DNA of 64,000 nucleotides, taken from contig JACPFU010000014.1 of assembly GCA_016182785.1 (NCBI GenBank), forward strand, positions 174,604 through 238,603, in the 5' to 3' direction. Position numbers and translations under genes: made by a program. The DNA comes from Lysobacterales bacterium. GTDB taxonomy: Bacteria > Pseudomonadota > Gammaproteobacteria > Xanthomonadales > Ahniellaceae. The notes beneath the pieces are model-generated. The model saw only the letters and a list, made by a program, of their open reading frames with translations, had not been told where the DNA came from and made no database searches. Every line of letters starts with the position of its first letter. Position 1 is the first letter of the stretch. Shown in pieces: positions 17,523 to 24,885 of the stretch.

Positions 17523-18356
17523 ATGGCCGATCAAGTCAGGGTGCATCTCTACCGTGTCTCAGGGCGTGGGCGCGACAAACTGGTGAAAGCCGTCATCGAT
17601 GCCCGCAAAAACGACACTCAGTACGAAACCGGCGGCAACACCTATCAGGTGGCCGAAAGCACTGACGGACGGGACGGATTGCTGCGCGGCAGGATTCGGC
17701 GCCTGCAAGAGCGCGACGTGCCGCTCATCGGCACCCGAAAGGGTGCCGATCGCACGCTCGCGGAGGGCGAAGGGCTGGCGCATCGCGCATTTTTCATGTT
17801 CGACCCCGCGCGCTTGGTGTTGCTCTGGCTGTCGAGCCATCACAGTTGCGGCCCGGCGTGGCTCAAGCACATCGTGGCGGAGGAAGGCTGCAAGATTTCC
17901 CTCGCGGTCTACTTGGACGAAAACGCCTTCCGCGAAGCGAAGGCGTCTCGGGATGTGATGACCTCTCTGCGCGTGGCCGTGGCCACCGACGCCGCCGCAG
18001 ATCTTGGCGTGTCGATCACGGACAAGTTGATCGAGGAGGCCGAGGACATGCAGCCCGACGTGATCGAGCTGGAATTGAAGGTCAAGCACCAGAAAGCAGA
18101 CCAGGACTACTTGAAGAAGGCATGGGCCACAGTGGAGGCACTATTCAAGGCGAGAGAAAAGAAGCCGGGCGCGGTGCGCAAGCTGAAAGTGGAGAGCTTC
18201 GATCCGAAAACCGGGGAGTTCGTCGCGCGCGATCTGTTGCGTGGGCGGCAATACGTTGATCTGGAAAGCCAGCTTTCCGTTCAGCAGTTGGGAACGAAAT
18301 CGGCCTATGATCTGCTCACCGACGCACATACGCAGACATTCGATCCGACGCCATGA
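17523..18356 (+). CDS. Soluble accessory protein, possible defence or exclusion component
   Basis: 277 aa. The N-terminal half (VHLYRVSGRGRDKLVKAVID, later RTLAEGEGLAHRAFFMFDP) recalls uncharacterised bacterial proteins of the DUF6731 kind; recognition is tentative. The second half is mixed alpha/beta with VIELELKVKHQKADQDYLK. No nuclease or ATPase motif is evident. Its stop overlaps the start of a four-helix membrane protein (ATGA), so the two form a translationally coupled pair, a layout common for membrane-plus-effector anti-phage systems. Confidence 0.5.
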   Translation: MADQVRVHLYRVSGRGRDKLVKAVIDARKNDTQYETGGNTYQVAESTDGRDGLLRGRIRRLQERDVPLIGTRKGADRTLAEGEGLAHRAFFMFDPARLVLLWLSSHHSCGPAWLKHIVAEEGCKISLAVYLDENAFREAKASRDVMTSLRVAVATDAAADLGVSITDKLIEEAEDMQPDVIELELKVKHQKADQDYLKKAWATVEALFKAREKKPGAVRKLKVESFDPKTGEFVARDLLRGRQYVDLESQLSVQQLGTKSAYDLLTDAHTQTFDPTP

Positions 18357-18805
18357 ACGACCGTAGCTACATCGCCGCTGGGCTGCTGGGAATTGCAGCA
18401 GCGGTAGGCGTGTGGTGTGCCTACGGCGGCCTCCCAGAGCCAAAGCTTCTGCGTGACGTGGCCGATTCGCTGTCGAGCGTGACGGGAACGCTCGCCGGGT
18501 TCCTGCTCACCTGCATCTCCATCGTCGTTGCAATAACGCCCAGCCAGGTGGTCATGCAGGAGCTCAAGCGTGTTGGCGCGATGAGACGTCTCGTGATGCG
18601 ATCTGGGGCCAGCGTAATAGCACTGGTAACGGCATCCGTGATTGCGGCCATCGCCCGCTTGGCGGACGGCATGGCGCTGCAAGCGTTCTCCTCGCTGACC
18701 GCATTGCTTGCGGGCTTCGGCTTGGTATTGCTGGTGGCTGCTGGGCGCGAATACCTGCGGATTTTCGGCTACCTGAGTTCGACTCGATCCGGTCAATCGA
18801 GTTGA
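18353..18805 (+). CDS. Four-helix membrane protein coupled to upstream gene
   Basis: 150 aa with hydrophobic segments at about 7-25, 43-62, 85-103 and 110-130 (for example TLAGFLLTCISIVVAI; LTALLAGFGLVLLVAA). The ATG overlaps the stop of the 277-aa gene by 4 bp. The charged loops are short. Likely inner membrane; function unknown. Together with its partner it could mediate superinfection exclusion. Confidence 0.55.
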   Translation: MNDRSYIAAGLLGIAAAVGVWCAYGGLPEPKLLRDVADSLSSVTGTLAGFLLTCISIVVAITPSQVVMQELKRVGAMRRLVMRSGASVIALVTASVIAAIARLADGMALQAFSSLTALLAGFGLVLLVAAGREYLRIFGYLSSTRSGQSS

Positions 18806-18947
18806 TCCGTCATCTGCGTGGCAAAGTATCGCATTGCCGAGCTGATCGCCAAGCACCTATGACCGGTCTCGCGATCTGAGACTGTGCTCTGAAACGCTTC
18901 AGTTGGGCGCGCCGGGGGGCGTCCGTCCCACAACTATGGAGTGACAC

Positions 18948-19379
18948 ATGGAAGAAACCTCTTCGGTTCAATCGAGCGGCGCGCACGCTCGGATCGCCCT
19001 TCGCGATTACATCGCCCACCAGTTCAACATCAGCGACCCCGGTCCTCCCGACGAGAGCGGCTTGGTGCCGTGCCCGGCGTGCAAGGCCAAGCTGTCACCA
19101 CAGGCTGAAATGTGCCGCGCCTGTCACCACCCGATCGGCCCGATTCGACGTGCGAAGGCGCGATTCCGCTTCGAGAAGTTTTGGTGGTTCTGGCTCACAG
19201 TGTTGATGACGGCCTTGCTCCTGTTTCTTCTCTACAGGATGCATCTGGTGCCAACGGTCGCCGACCCGTTTGCAAGGTACGCGGGGCGGATGCGGGAGAT
19301 CGCAAGCTACGCGGTCGGCATCGCGGTGCCCATCACCTGGATCAACTATTGGTGGCGGTACGGCCGTATCCAGCTGTAG
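18948..19379 (+). CDS. Zinc-ribbon membrane protein
   Basis: 143 aa. A cytoplasmic zinc ribbon (C42, C45, C56, C59 in CPACKAKLSPQAEMCRAC) is followed by two hydrophobic stretches at about 75-95 (FWLTVLMTALLLFLLY) and 112-130 (YAVGIAVPITWINYWW). Similar zinc-ribbon plus membrane designs occur in small bacterial proteins of unknown role. It closes the accessory block; a strong hairpin follows. The preceding 142 bp show no gene or clear signal. Confidence 0.5.
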   Translation: MEETSSVQSSGAHARIALRDYIAHQFNISDPGPPDESGLVPCPACKAKLSPQAEMCRACHHPIGPIRRAKARFRFEKFWWFWLTVLMTALLLFLLYRMHLVPTVADPFARYAGRMREIASYAVGIAVPITWINYWWRYGRIQL

Positions 19380-19391
19380 CTGGCGAGTAAA

Positions 19392-19423
19392 CGAAGCGGG
19401 CCGCCCGAGGGTGGCCCGCTTCG
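19392..19423 (+). terminator. Strong hairpin ending the accessory block
   Basis: An 11-bp perfect stem CGAAGCGGGCC / GGCCCGCTTCG with a 10-nt partly paired loop, 12 bp after a stop codon. There is no T-tract on either side, so termination would rely on the stem alone. It separates the lysogenic block from the late lysis block. Confidence 0.6.
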
Positions 19424-19501
19424 CTGGTTCGCGCTGCCCGGCGGCTCTCTGGTAGGAAATTTCGCAGGCGAACAGCGGCACCCATGCCTGAGGCGAGCGG
19501 C

Positions 19502-19526
19502 CGTTAGTAACACACGTTAGAAGACC
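19502..19526 (+). promoter_or_regulatory. Putative late promoter activator site, copy 1
   Basis: CGTTAGTAACACACGTTAG followed by AAGACC. It matches 23 of 25 bases of the element at 30133-30157, contains a TAAC-N4-GTTA dyad, and lies 66 bp before the holin-like start. Dyad plus upstream location fits a Mor-type activator site. Confidence 0.6.
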
Positions 19527-19592
19527 CGCCGCGCGCGCGCGATGAAACTGGCTCACGCCAAGCACCACCCACCGTGAGCCGGAGTCGCAGCC

Positions 19593-19913
19593 ATGACCTT
19601 CATCAAGTCGATCGTCCAGTTTGCCGCGCGTCTGCGCGCGGCGCATCGCGACAGGTTCCGCGTGTTCTCTATGCTGCTGATCTTCGTGTTCTTCATGGCG
19701 ATCGTGCACGCGATGAACCCGGCCAAGGCCGGGCTGATGGCCTGGTGCATCGCGCGACTCTGTTTCGGAGTGTTTTTCGGCTACTGGGCCGATCGCATCC
19801 TGTTCCCCTACGCCCGCCCACACACGCTGGAGGGTATTGCGCGCGGCGCGGCTGAGAAGCGTCGCGCAGTCATCGTGGTCGGTTGCGTCATCGCTGCGGC
19901 GCTGATCCCGTGA
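19593..19913 (+). CDS. Putative holin
   Basis: 106 aa with three hydrophobic segments (about 24-42 MLLIFVFFMAIVHAM, 46-70 LMAWCIARLCFGVFFGYW, 91-105 AVIVVGCVIAAALIP) and a basic N-terminus. Size, topology and the directly following transglycosylase gene (overlap GTGA) indicate a holin that permeabilises the inner membrane at lysis. The family is not one I can name with certainty. Confidence 0.7.
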   Translation: MTFIKSIVQFAARLRAAHRDRFRVFSMLLIFVFFMAIVHAMNPAKAGLMAWCIARLCFGVFFGYWADRILFPYARPHTLEGIARGAAEKRRAVIVVGCVIAAALIP

Positions 19914-20623
19914 TCAACAAGTACCTGGTGCGGCGCATCGGCCGCAAGCCGGACGACCGCGACGGCTGTCTCCCGTTGCCGCGTCCGGTCGAGCGGTTGA
20001 TCATCTGGCTCGCGCTCGTGCTGACGCTGACGGTGGCGGCTCTGTGCCTCAACGTGGCGCGCGCTGAGGTCGTCATTCCGCAGCACTCGGCACTCTATCG
20101 CTGGCAGCTGGAGCGCATCGCGGGTGCCGAGTGGGGCCTGAATGCACCGGTCGCGCGGCTTGCTGCGCAGATCCACCAGGAATCGCGCTGGAAGCCGGCG
20201 GCGGCGAGCAAGTACGCCCAGGGCCTGGCGCAGTTCACGCCGGCGACGGCGAGCTGGATTCCGAAGGTGTGCCCGCAGCTGGGAGCCTTCGATCCGTGGG
20301 ACGCACACCAGTCGATGCAGGCGATGATTTGCTACGACGCGTGGCTGCTGAAGCGCGTGAGCGCGGCCACCGAGTGCGACCGCTGGGCGTTCGCACTGAG
20401 CGACTACAACGGCGGCTCGAAGTGGCGCGCGCTCGAACAGAGAGCGGCGGCCGAAGCTGGCCTCGATCGCACGCGGTGGTTCAACCACACGGCCACGCGC
20501 CGCGCGCGCTCGGAAGCTGCGTGGAAAGAGAACCGCGGCTACGTACAACGGATTCTCGGAGTCATCGAGCGCGCTTATGTCGCGGCTGGCTGGACCAGCG
20601 GCGACGACTGCCACAAGACCTAG
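19910..20623 (+). CDS. Membrane-anchored lytic transglycosylase endolysin
   Basis: 237 aa from a GTG overlapping the holin stop. A single hydrophobic segment at about 29-48 (signal anchor or signal peptide) precedes an SLT/goose-lysozyme-like domain: AAQIHQESRWKP with catalytic E91, KYAQGLAQFTPATASWI and later FALSDYNGG. It cleaves the glycan strand of peptidoglycan. Export through the Sec route as a SAR-type or cleaved endolysin is plausible. Confidence 0.85.
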   Translation: MINKYLVRRIGRKPDDRDGCLPLPRPVERLIIWLALVLTLTVAALCLNVARAEVVIPQHSALYRWQLERIAGAEWGLNAPVARLAAQIHQESRWKPAAASKYAQGLAQFTPATASWIPKVCPQLGAFDPWDAHQSMQAMICYDAWLLKRVSAATECDRWAFALSDYNGGSKWRALEQRAAAEAGLDRTRWFNHTATRRARSEAAWKENRGYVQRILGVIERAYVAAGWTSGDDCHKT

Positions 20624-20634
20624 AGGGACACTTC

Positions 20635-20904
20635 ATGTTGATCAATCTGCCTCTCCCCACGCCGGAAATGGCGGCAGCACCGCAACTGCCGCGCAACGCA
20701 TTTACGATCGTTCCGTCCGACAACAACACATTCTCTGCGCCAGTGGCCGTCTATGTCGGCGGCGCCGGCGCGGTGATGGTGCTGCCGTGGAACGCCGAGT
20801 CCGAGGTTACGTACGAAATGCTTGCTGGCGCCATCGTGCCGGTGATGGTGCGCATGGTTTTTTTCACCGACACAACCGCCACGTCGCTCGTGGGCAGCTA
20901 CTGA
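20635..20904 (+). CDS. Small spike-base-like virion protein
   Basis: 89 aa; ATG with AGAGGGA upstream. TIVPSDNNTFSAPVAVYVGG and the C-terminal FFTDTTATSLVGSY fit the small spike-base proteins of gene transfer agents (RCAP_Rcc01079 type). Those sit at the capsid spikes. It precedes a LamG-like protein, so the two may form an external head or tail spike, even though they are encoded amid lysis genes. Confidence 0.6.
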   Translation: MLINLPLPTPEMAAAPQLPRNAFTIVPSDNNTFSAPVAVYVGGAGAVMVLPWNAESEVTYEMLAGAIVPVMVRMVFFTDTTATSLVGSY

Positions 20905-20907
20905 GCC

Positions 20908-21726
20908 ATGCTCGGCCTGTCGATCAGCTTGCCTGCACTCGCGTCGCGTCGCGCCGCCGAAGCGCACGACTATGTCGCGGCGTTGCAGCCCTGGTTGCGC
21001 AGCGACTGGACGCTGGATGAGCCTGACGGCATCACCGGCGATTGGCCTTCGGCATACGATGGCGACATTCCCAGCAGCGCCAGCTTTCAGGCAACCGCTG
21101 GATGGTTCGTCGGCGGATCTGCACAAGCCATTGCAAATGGCCAGTGTGCGGCCTATCAGGGTGCGTGGCCCTACGCCCCCGGCGCCGAGACGTTCGGCGG
21201 CGACGACGTCACCGTGGGCTTTGTGGTCGACGCCACGGCCACCATGCCGACCAGCACGTCCTTCGGCCCGCAAACCATCCTGCGATATTTTCGAGACGCT
21301 GCGGCGGCCTTCCCGCTGATCGAGGTCAAGGTCTCCGCCTCGCGCGGCGCGCTGCCATTCCTTCAGCCTGCCGAGGTGATCTGGCTGTACGTGTACGACG
21401 CCGCCGGCGCGATTGCAGCTACTTACTCGCTCGGTGAGCAACAGGCGCAGATCTTCATTACGAAGACGGCCAGCGTTGTCCAGTTCTGGGTGGGCGGCAC
21501 CGAGGCGACCGCGCCGGTCGACGTTTCAGCGTCGACCTTTGCGCCCTCCGTGGCGGGCAGCGTGAATCACCGCGTCGAATTCCACGGTTACGACAGCGGC
21601 TCCGGCTACGTCGTCTCGCCCATCTTCGACGAAGTCGTCGTGCTCGGCCGTGCGCTGACCAGTGCAGAAGCAGCGTGGTTCTACAACGCGGGCGCTTTCC
21701 GCTCGCTGACGGAGTTCGCACCATGA
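20908..21726 (+). CDS. LamG-like fibre or spike protein
   Basis: 272 aa. Beta-rich with a concanavalin/LamG-type pattern: FGGDDVTVGFVVDATA, ITKTASVVQFWVGG and near the end IFDEVVVLGRALTSAEAAWFY, the typical last strand of LamG domains. Such domains bind glycans. It follows the spike-base-like gene by 3 bp and overlaps the next start. Likely a receptor-binding or decoration protein. Confidence 0.6.
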   Translation: MLGLSISLPALASRRAAEAHDYVAALQPWLRSDWTLDEPDGITGDWPSAYDGDIPSSASFQATAGWFVGGSAQAIANGQCAAYQGAWPYAPGAETFGGDDVTVGFVVDATATMPTSTSFGPQTILRYFRDAAAAFPLIEVKVSASRGALPFLQPAEVIWLYVYDAAGAIAATYSLGEQQAQIFITKTASVVQFWVGGTEATAPVDVSASTFAPSVAGSVNHRVEFHGYDSGSGYVVSPIFDEVVVLGRALTSAEAAWFYNAGAFRSLTEFAP

Positions 21727-22109
21727 AGAAACGTATCTTGCCTGGATTGGCATTCGCGATGGCCTGTGTTGTGGCGACCACAGCTGGCGCTTCCGGCGGT
21801 GACGCCACGTTGACAGTGATCATTCGCGACCAGGGGTCGTTCAACCTGATGCGCGCAGTGGTGATGACGTACCGTCGTTGCGAACTCGCCGTGGCAGTGG
21901 ACGTGGATCATCTGGACATCGCTGCGGTGTGTGATGCCGTTTCAACGACCGGGCGTTCGCTCGGCATCTCGACATCAGCATTGCCCGCACGGTGGTCGGT
22001 AGTGGTCGCTGGCCAGGGCGCCGTGGGCGATACCTGTCGACTGGCCGCCGTGGGCATCCGCCGTCGGCAGTTGGCGCTGACGCTCGAGTGCCGGGAGTGG
22101 CTGCCGTGA
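21723..22109 (+). CDS. Small exported protein in the lysis block
   Basis: 128 aa. N-terminal signal peptide (KKRILPGLAFAMACVVATTAGA) with an Ala-x-Ala-like end. Mature part is beta-rich with Cys residues (YRRCELAV, AAVCDA, DTCRLAAV, LECREW). ATG overlaps the LamG-like stop; the stop overlaps the spanin start. Unknown function; secreted to the periplasm. Confidence 0.5.
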   Translation: MKKRILPGLAFAMACVVATTAGASGGDATLTVIIRDQGSFNLMRAVVMTYRRCELAVAVDVDHLDIAAVCDAVSTTGRSLGISTSALPARWSVVVAGQGAVGDTCRLAAVGIRRRQLALTLECREWLP

Positions 22110-22636
22110 TCGCGATCACGTCGCGCGTCTACGCGTTTCAGGCGATGGTCACGGCGGTGGCCATCGCCTTCGTCATCGGCGCAACCGCAGGGTTCGGCGC
22201 CGCATGGCGCATCTATGGCTGGAAGGAAGCGGCGACCGACCTGGTGGTTGAGCGCGCGGCCAGCGCCGGCCGCCTGACAGAAGAAACGCGCCAGCGCGAC
22301 ATCGGTGCACGCCACCAGACCAAGCGCGACTTGATCGAGAAGACGTTCGAGGAGATCGACGATGCAACCGAACACCTGGTGGCGGCGAGCTATGCGCTGC
22401 GCAGCATTGACCTTGGCCCTGACGTGCTCTGCGTGTGGCGGGCCGCGAATGAAGGCCGATCCGCCGCCGCCGCCGGATGCCGCGCTCCTGGGGAAGTGCC
22501 TGCCGCTGCCGCAGCCGGAGGACGCGAAGGCGTCGACGCTGCTCAAGAACCACGTGCAGACGGCGAAGCTCTACCACCAGGTCTGCGCGGACCACGAATC
22601 CCTGATCGAAGCGGCAACACCGCCGAAGGACCCTGA
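22106..22636 (+). CDS. Rz: Inner-membrane spanin (Rz-like)
   Basis: 176 aa from GTG 22106, overlapping the previous stop. One N-terminal membrane helix (about 13-36, AMVTAVAIAFVIGATAGFGA) and a charged periplasmic coiled coil (about 45-90). The outer-membrane partner is encoded inside it in another frame. Together they fuse inner and outer membranes at the last step of lysis. The C-terminal 60 residues are low-complexity, as expected where the second frame dominates. Confidence 0.75.
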   Translation: MIAITSRVYAFQAMVTAVAIAFVIGATAGFGAAWRIYGWKEAATDLVVERAASAGRLTEETRQRDIGARHQTKRDLIEKTFEEIDDATEHLVAASYALRSIDLGPDVLCVWRAANEGRSAAAAGCRAPGEVPAAAAAGGREGVDAAQEPRADGEALPPGLRGPRIPDRSGNTAEGP

Positions 22637-22673
22637 GCCACGCTGGTGGCAGTTCTGGCGAATCTACTGGTGA
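22362..22673 (+). CDS. Rz1: Outer-membrane spanin lipoprotein (Rz1-like), nested in Rz
   Basis: 103 aa in a different frame, mostly inside the Rz-like gene. Signal peptide with lipobox LTCSAC (an internal ATG at MRCAALTL would give a shorter leader), then a Pro-rich segment (DPPPPPD) typical of Rz1. The end WWQFWRIYW is aromatic. Nested Rz/Rz1 architecture is the well-known lambda arrangement. Confidence 0.75.
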   Translation: MQPNTWWRRAMRCAALTLALTCSACGGPRMKADPPPPPDAALLGKCLPLPQPEDAKASTLLKNHVQTAKLYHQVCADHESLIEAATPPKDPEPRWWQFWRIYW

Positions 22674-22681
22674 GGTGAACG

Positions 22682-23362
22682 ATGAAACGCATGATGATGT
22701 TCGCGATGCTGCTGGTGGCGATGGCGTTGGCCGGCTGCATGCACAACAAGTGGCGAGCCGAGGAAGCCGAGAGCTACGTCAACGCGCAGGAAAAGGCGAT
22801 CGCGGCGCAGAAGCCTATCGTCAGCTTCGAGGCTGCCGAGGGCCAGGTGATCGAGCTGCGCGGCGTCAAGAAGTTCGAGGTCTATGCACCGACGAACGCG
22901 CGCGTGCTGGCGCTGCCGCAGCAGCGCTCCGGCTTCTGGGGCTTCGCCGAGAAGGCGCTTGTTACCGGCGGTCGCTACCTGCTGGGCCACGACGCACTGA
23001 AGTTCGGCAGCGATTTCCTGACGCGCGCGTTCGATGGCAGCGGCGATCACTCGCAGACCACGATCAACATCGAAGATTCGTACAACGACCAGAGCGACCA
23101 GAGCGAACACGGCGACACCTACACCGACAGCCAGCACATCGCCGGACCGGTGGCGGGCCCTGGCGCCGGCATCGGCAACGCGCTCGATATCGACGAGTCC
23201 ACGCACCAGGAGGGCGACGGCTCCGCGTTTGGCGATGAGAACACCATCCGCAACGAGTCGCCGGGTCCGATCCAGGAAGACAACTCCGATCCGGGCGATG
23301 ACTGCACCGGCGGCGCCGACTGCTCGGACGACGACACCGAGATCGAGGACGACGATCCGTGA
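22682..23362 (+). CDS. Lipoprotein with acidic C-terminal tail
   Basis: 226 aa. Signal peptide with lipobox LAGC, then an alpha/beta region of about 90 residues (KPIVSFEAAEGQVIELRGVK), and from about 118 a long Asp/Glu/Ser/Gly-rich tail ending DDTEIEDDDP. Comparable acidic lipoproteins appear next to lysis genes in Mu-like phages; role unknown. It is followed by a GTGA overlap with the TraR-like gene. Confidence 0.6.
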   Translation: MKRMMMFAMLLVAMALAGCMHNKWRAEEAESYVNAQEKAIAAQKPIVSFEAAEGQVIELRGVKKFEVYAPTNARVLALPQQRSGFWGFAEKALVTGGRYLLGHDALKFGSDFLTRAFDGSGDHSQTTINIEDSYNDQSDQSEHGDTYTDSQHIAGPVAGPGAGIGNALDIDESTHQEGDGSAFGDENTIRNESPGPIQEDNSDPGDDCTGGADCSDDDTEIEDDDP

Positions 23363-23571
23363 GCGACTTCGCCGACGAAGCCAGCCGTGTCGAAGAACAA
23401 CAGCGCGAGGATGCACTCGCGCTGTTGCGCAATCGACCGCGGCCGATCGCGAACCTGAGCAGCCAGTGCATGGACTGCGAGGGGCCGATCGAACGCGCGC
23501 GGCTGGCGGCCGTGCCCCATTGCCAGCGCTGCATCGACTGCCAGCGCATTCACGAAGGACGCCGGGTATGA
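23359..23571 (+). CDS. TraR/DksA-type zinc-finger protein
   Basis: 70 aa, GTG start overlapping the previous stop. Four Cys (C37, C40, C55, C58) in CMDCEGPIERARL ... HCQRCIDCQ form the DksA/TraR C4 zinc finger. TraR-like proteins bind the RNA polymerase secondary channel and mimic DksA plus ppGpp. Short phage versions occur in Mu-like genomes at just this position before the packaging genes. Confidence 0.85.
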   Translation: MSDFADEASRVEEQQREDALALLRNRPRPIANLSSQCMDCEGPIERARLAAVPHCQRCIDCQRIHEGRRV

Positions 23572-24062
23572 CGCAGAGCTGGCAGGAAACCTATTACATG
23601 TTCGCGACCTTCGGCGCCTTGGCCGGCGTCGCGAGCTGCCTCATTTCCCTGGCGCTGTTCATGCGCACGCGGCCGGACCGCCTGAAGGCGCGCGTCGAAG
23701 AAGCGGTCGGGCCGCTCACCTCGCGGCTGACCAAGGTCGAGAACGATGCGAAGGAACAGAGCCACCGAGCGGAGCAATCCATGCGCAACCTGGATTCGGA
23801 CCTGAGCGGCCGACTGAAGAACGTGACGCTGGAACTCGGCGACATGCGCAAGGAAGTGCAGCAGCGACAGGAATCGCAGGGACTCACCCTGGCGCGCATC
23901 GCCACCGCAATGGAGCACGGCATCACGCGCAACGAACTGAACGGGCTGCACCACCGCGTCACCGATGTCGCCAAACAGGTGGCGGAGGTGCGCGGCCAAC
24001 TCGATGGCGTGAGGACGCTGGCGGAGAACATCAACGACTACCTGCGCGAGAACAAGCCATGA
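23568..24062 (+). CDS. DUF2730-family phage protein
   Basis: 164 aa. N-terminal membrane helix (YYMFATFGALAGVASCLISL) followed by a long coiled coil. This is the Mu gp25/DUF2730 position and architecture; these precede the terminase genes. ATG 23568 overlaps the TraR-like stop. Function is unknown; membrane-anchored coiled coil facing the cytoplasm or periplasm. Confidence 0.75.
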   Translation: MTQSWQETYYMFATFGALAGVASCLISLALFMRTRPDRLKARVEEAVGPLTSRLTKVENDAKEQSHRAEQSMRNLDSDLSGRLKNVTLELGDMRKEVQQRQESQGLTLARIATAMEHGITRNELNGLHHRVTDVAKQVAEVRGQLDGVRTLAENINDYLRENKP

Positions 24063-24352
24063 GCTTTTCGAGCTTCATCGAACCACGTCGCCGCGGCTTC
24101 ATCGTCGCGCTGCTCGCGCAGTCCGGCGAGCAAGGCGCGAACGTGCCGCTGGTGGTCAGCATCACCCAGAACGCCGGCTACCGCGCCTCGGCCGACGTGA
24201 TCAAGGCCGACCTGGCCGCGCTGCGGGACCTGGGCCTGCTCACGCTGCGCGAGATCGGCACCCTGCAGATGGCGCGCATCGAGCAGCGCGGCCGCGACTT
24301 CGCCGGCGGCCAGTTCGACGTGCCCGGCCTCGAACGCGTCGGGGACGTGTGA
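24059..24352 (+). CDS. Mu gp26-like winged-helix protein
   Basis: 97 aa. ADVIKADLAALRDLGLLTLR followed by a short wing reads as a winged helix of the ArsR type, as in Mu gp26 homologues. It sits between DUF2730 and the small terminase exactly as in Mu-like phages. Overlaps at both ends (ATGA, GTG/ATG). Confidence 0.7.
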   Translation: MSFSSFIEPRRRGFIVALLAQSGEQGANVPLVVSITQNAGYRASADVIKADLAALRDLGLLTLREIGTLQMARIEQRGRDFAGGQFDVPGLERVGDV

Positions 24353-24885
24353 TGGGCCGCGTCTCGTCCATCCGCCGCATGCCCGTCGAGGTGCAGCAGC
24401 TGATCGACCAGCTGATCCGCCAGGGCCGCACCATCATCGAGATCACCGAGCACCTGCAGGGGCTCAACGAGGACGTGAGCAAGAGCGCGGTCGGTCGCTA
24501 CGTGAAGAACGCCCGCGAGCAGATGGCAGACTACCGCGCCGCCCAGGAGCTGGCGTCGCAATGGACGCACGCGGCGAACGAGAACCCGCGCGGCGACGTG
24601 AGCACGATGGTGACGGAGATGCTGAAGATGGTCGCGCTGCGCGTGACCCAGCAGATCCAGCCCGACGACAAGGGCAACCTGCAGCTCAAGCCGATGGACA
24701 TGATGCTGCTCTCGAAAGCCGTCGAGTCGCTCGAGGCGACGACGCGCAAGTCGATGGAGCGACGCGAGAAGGTGCGGCAGATGGCGATGGCGGAAGCGGC
24801 CAAGGCCGTGCAGACCGAGGGCCGCAAGGCCGGCCTGAGTGCCGACGCGATCGAGCGCATGACCAAGGCGATCGGACTGCTATGA
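24352..24885 (+). CDS. Terminase small subunit (DUF3486, Mu gp27)
   Basis: 177 aa. N-terminal HTH (RRMPVEVQQLIDQLIRQGRT, then the resolvase-like KSAVGRYVKNAREQM) followed by a helical region, the DUF3486 layout. It should recognise the phage end and hand DNA to the large subunit. ATG 24352 is chosen; a GTG one codon earlier is possible. Stop overlaps the large-subunit start. Confidence 0.85.
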   Translation: MGRVSSIRRMPVEVQQLIDQLIRQGRTIIEITEHLQGLNEDVSKSAVGRYVKNAREQMADYRAAQELASQWTHAANENPRGDVSTMVTEMLKMVALRVTQQIQPDDKGNLQLKPMDMMLLSKAVESLEATTRKSMERREKVRQMAMAEAAKAVQTEGRKAGLSADAIERMTKAIGLL

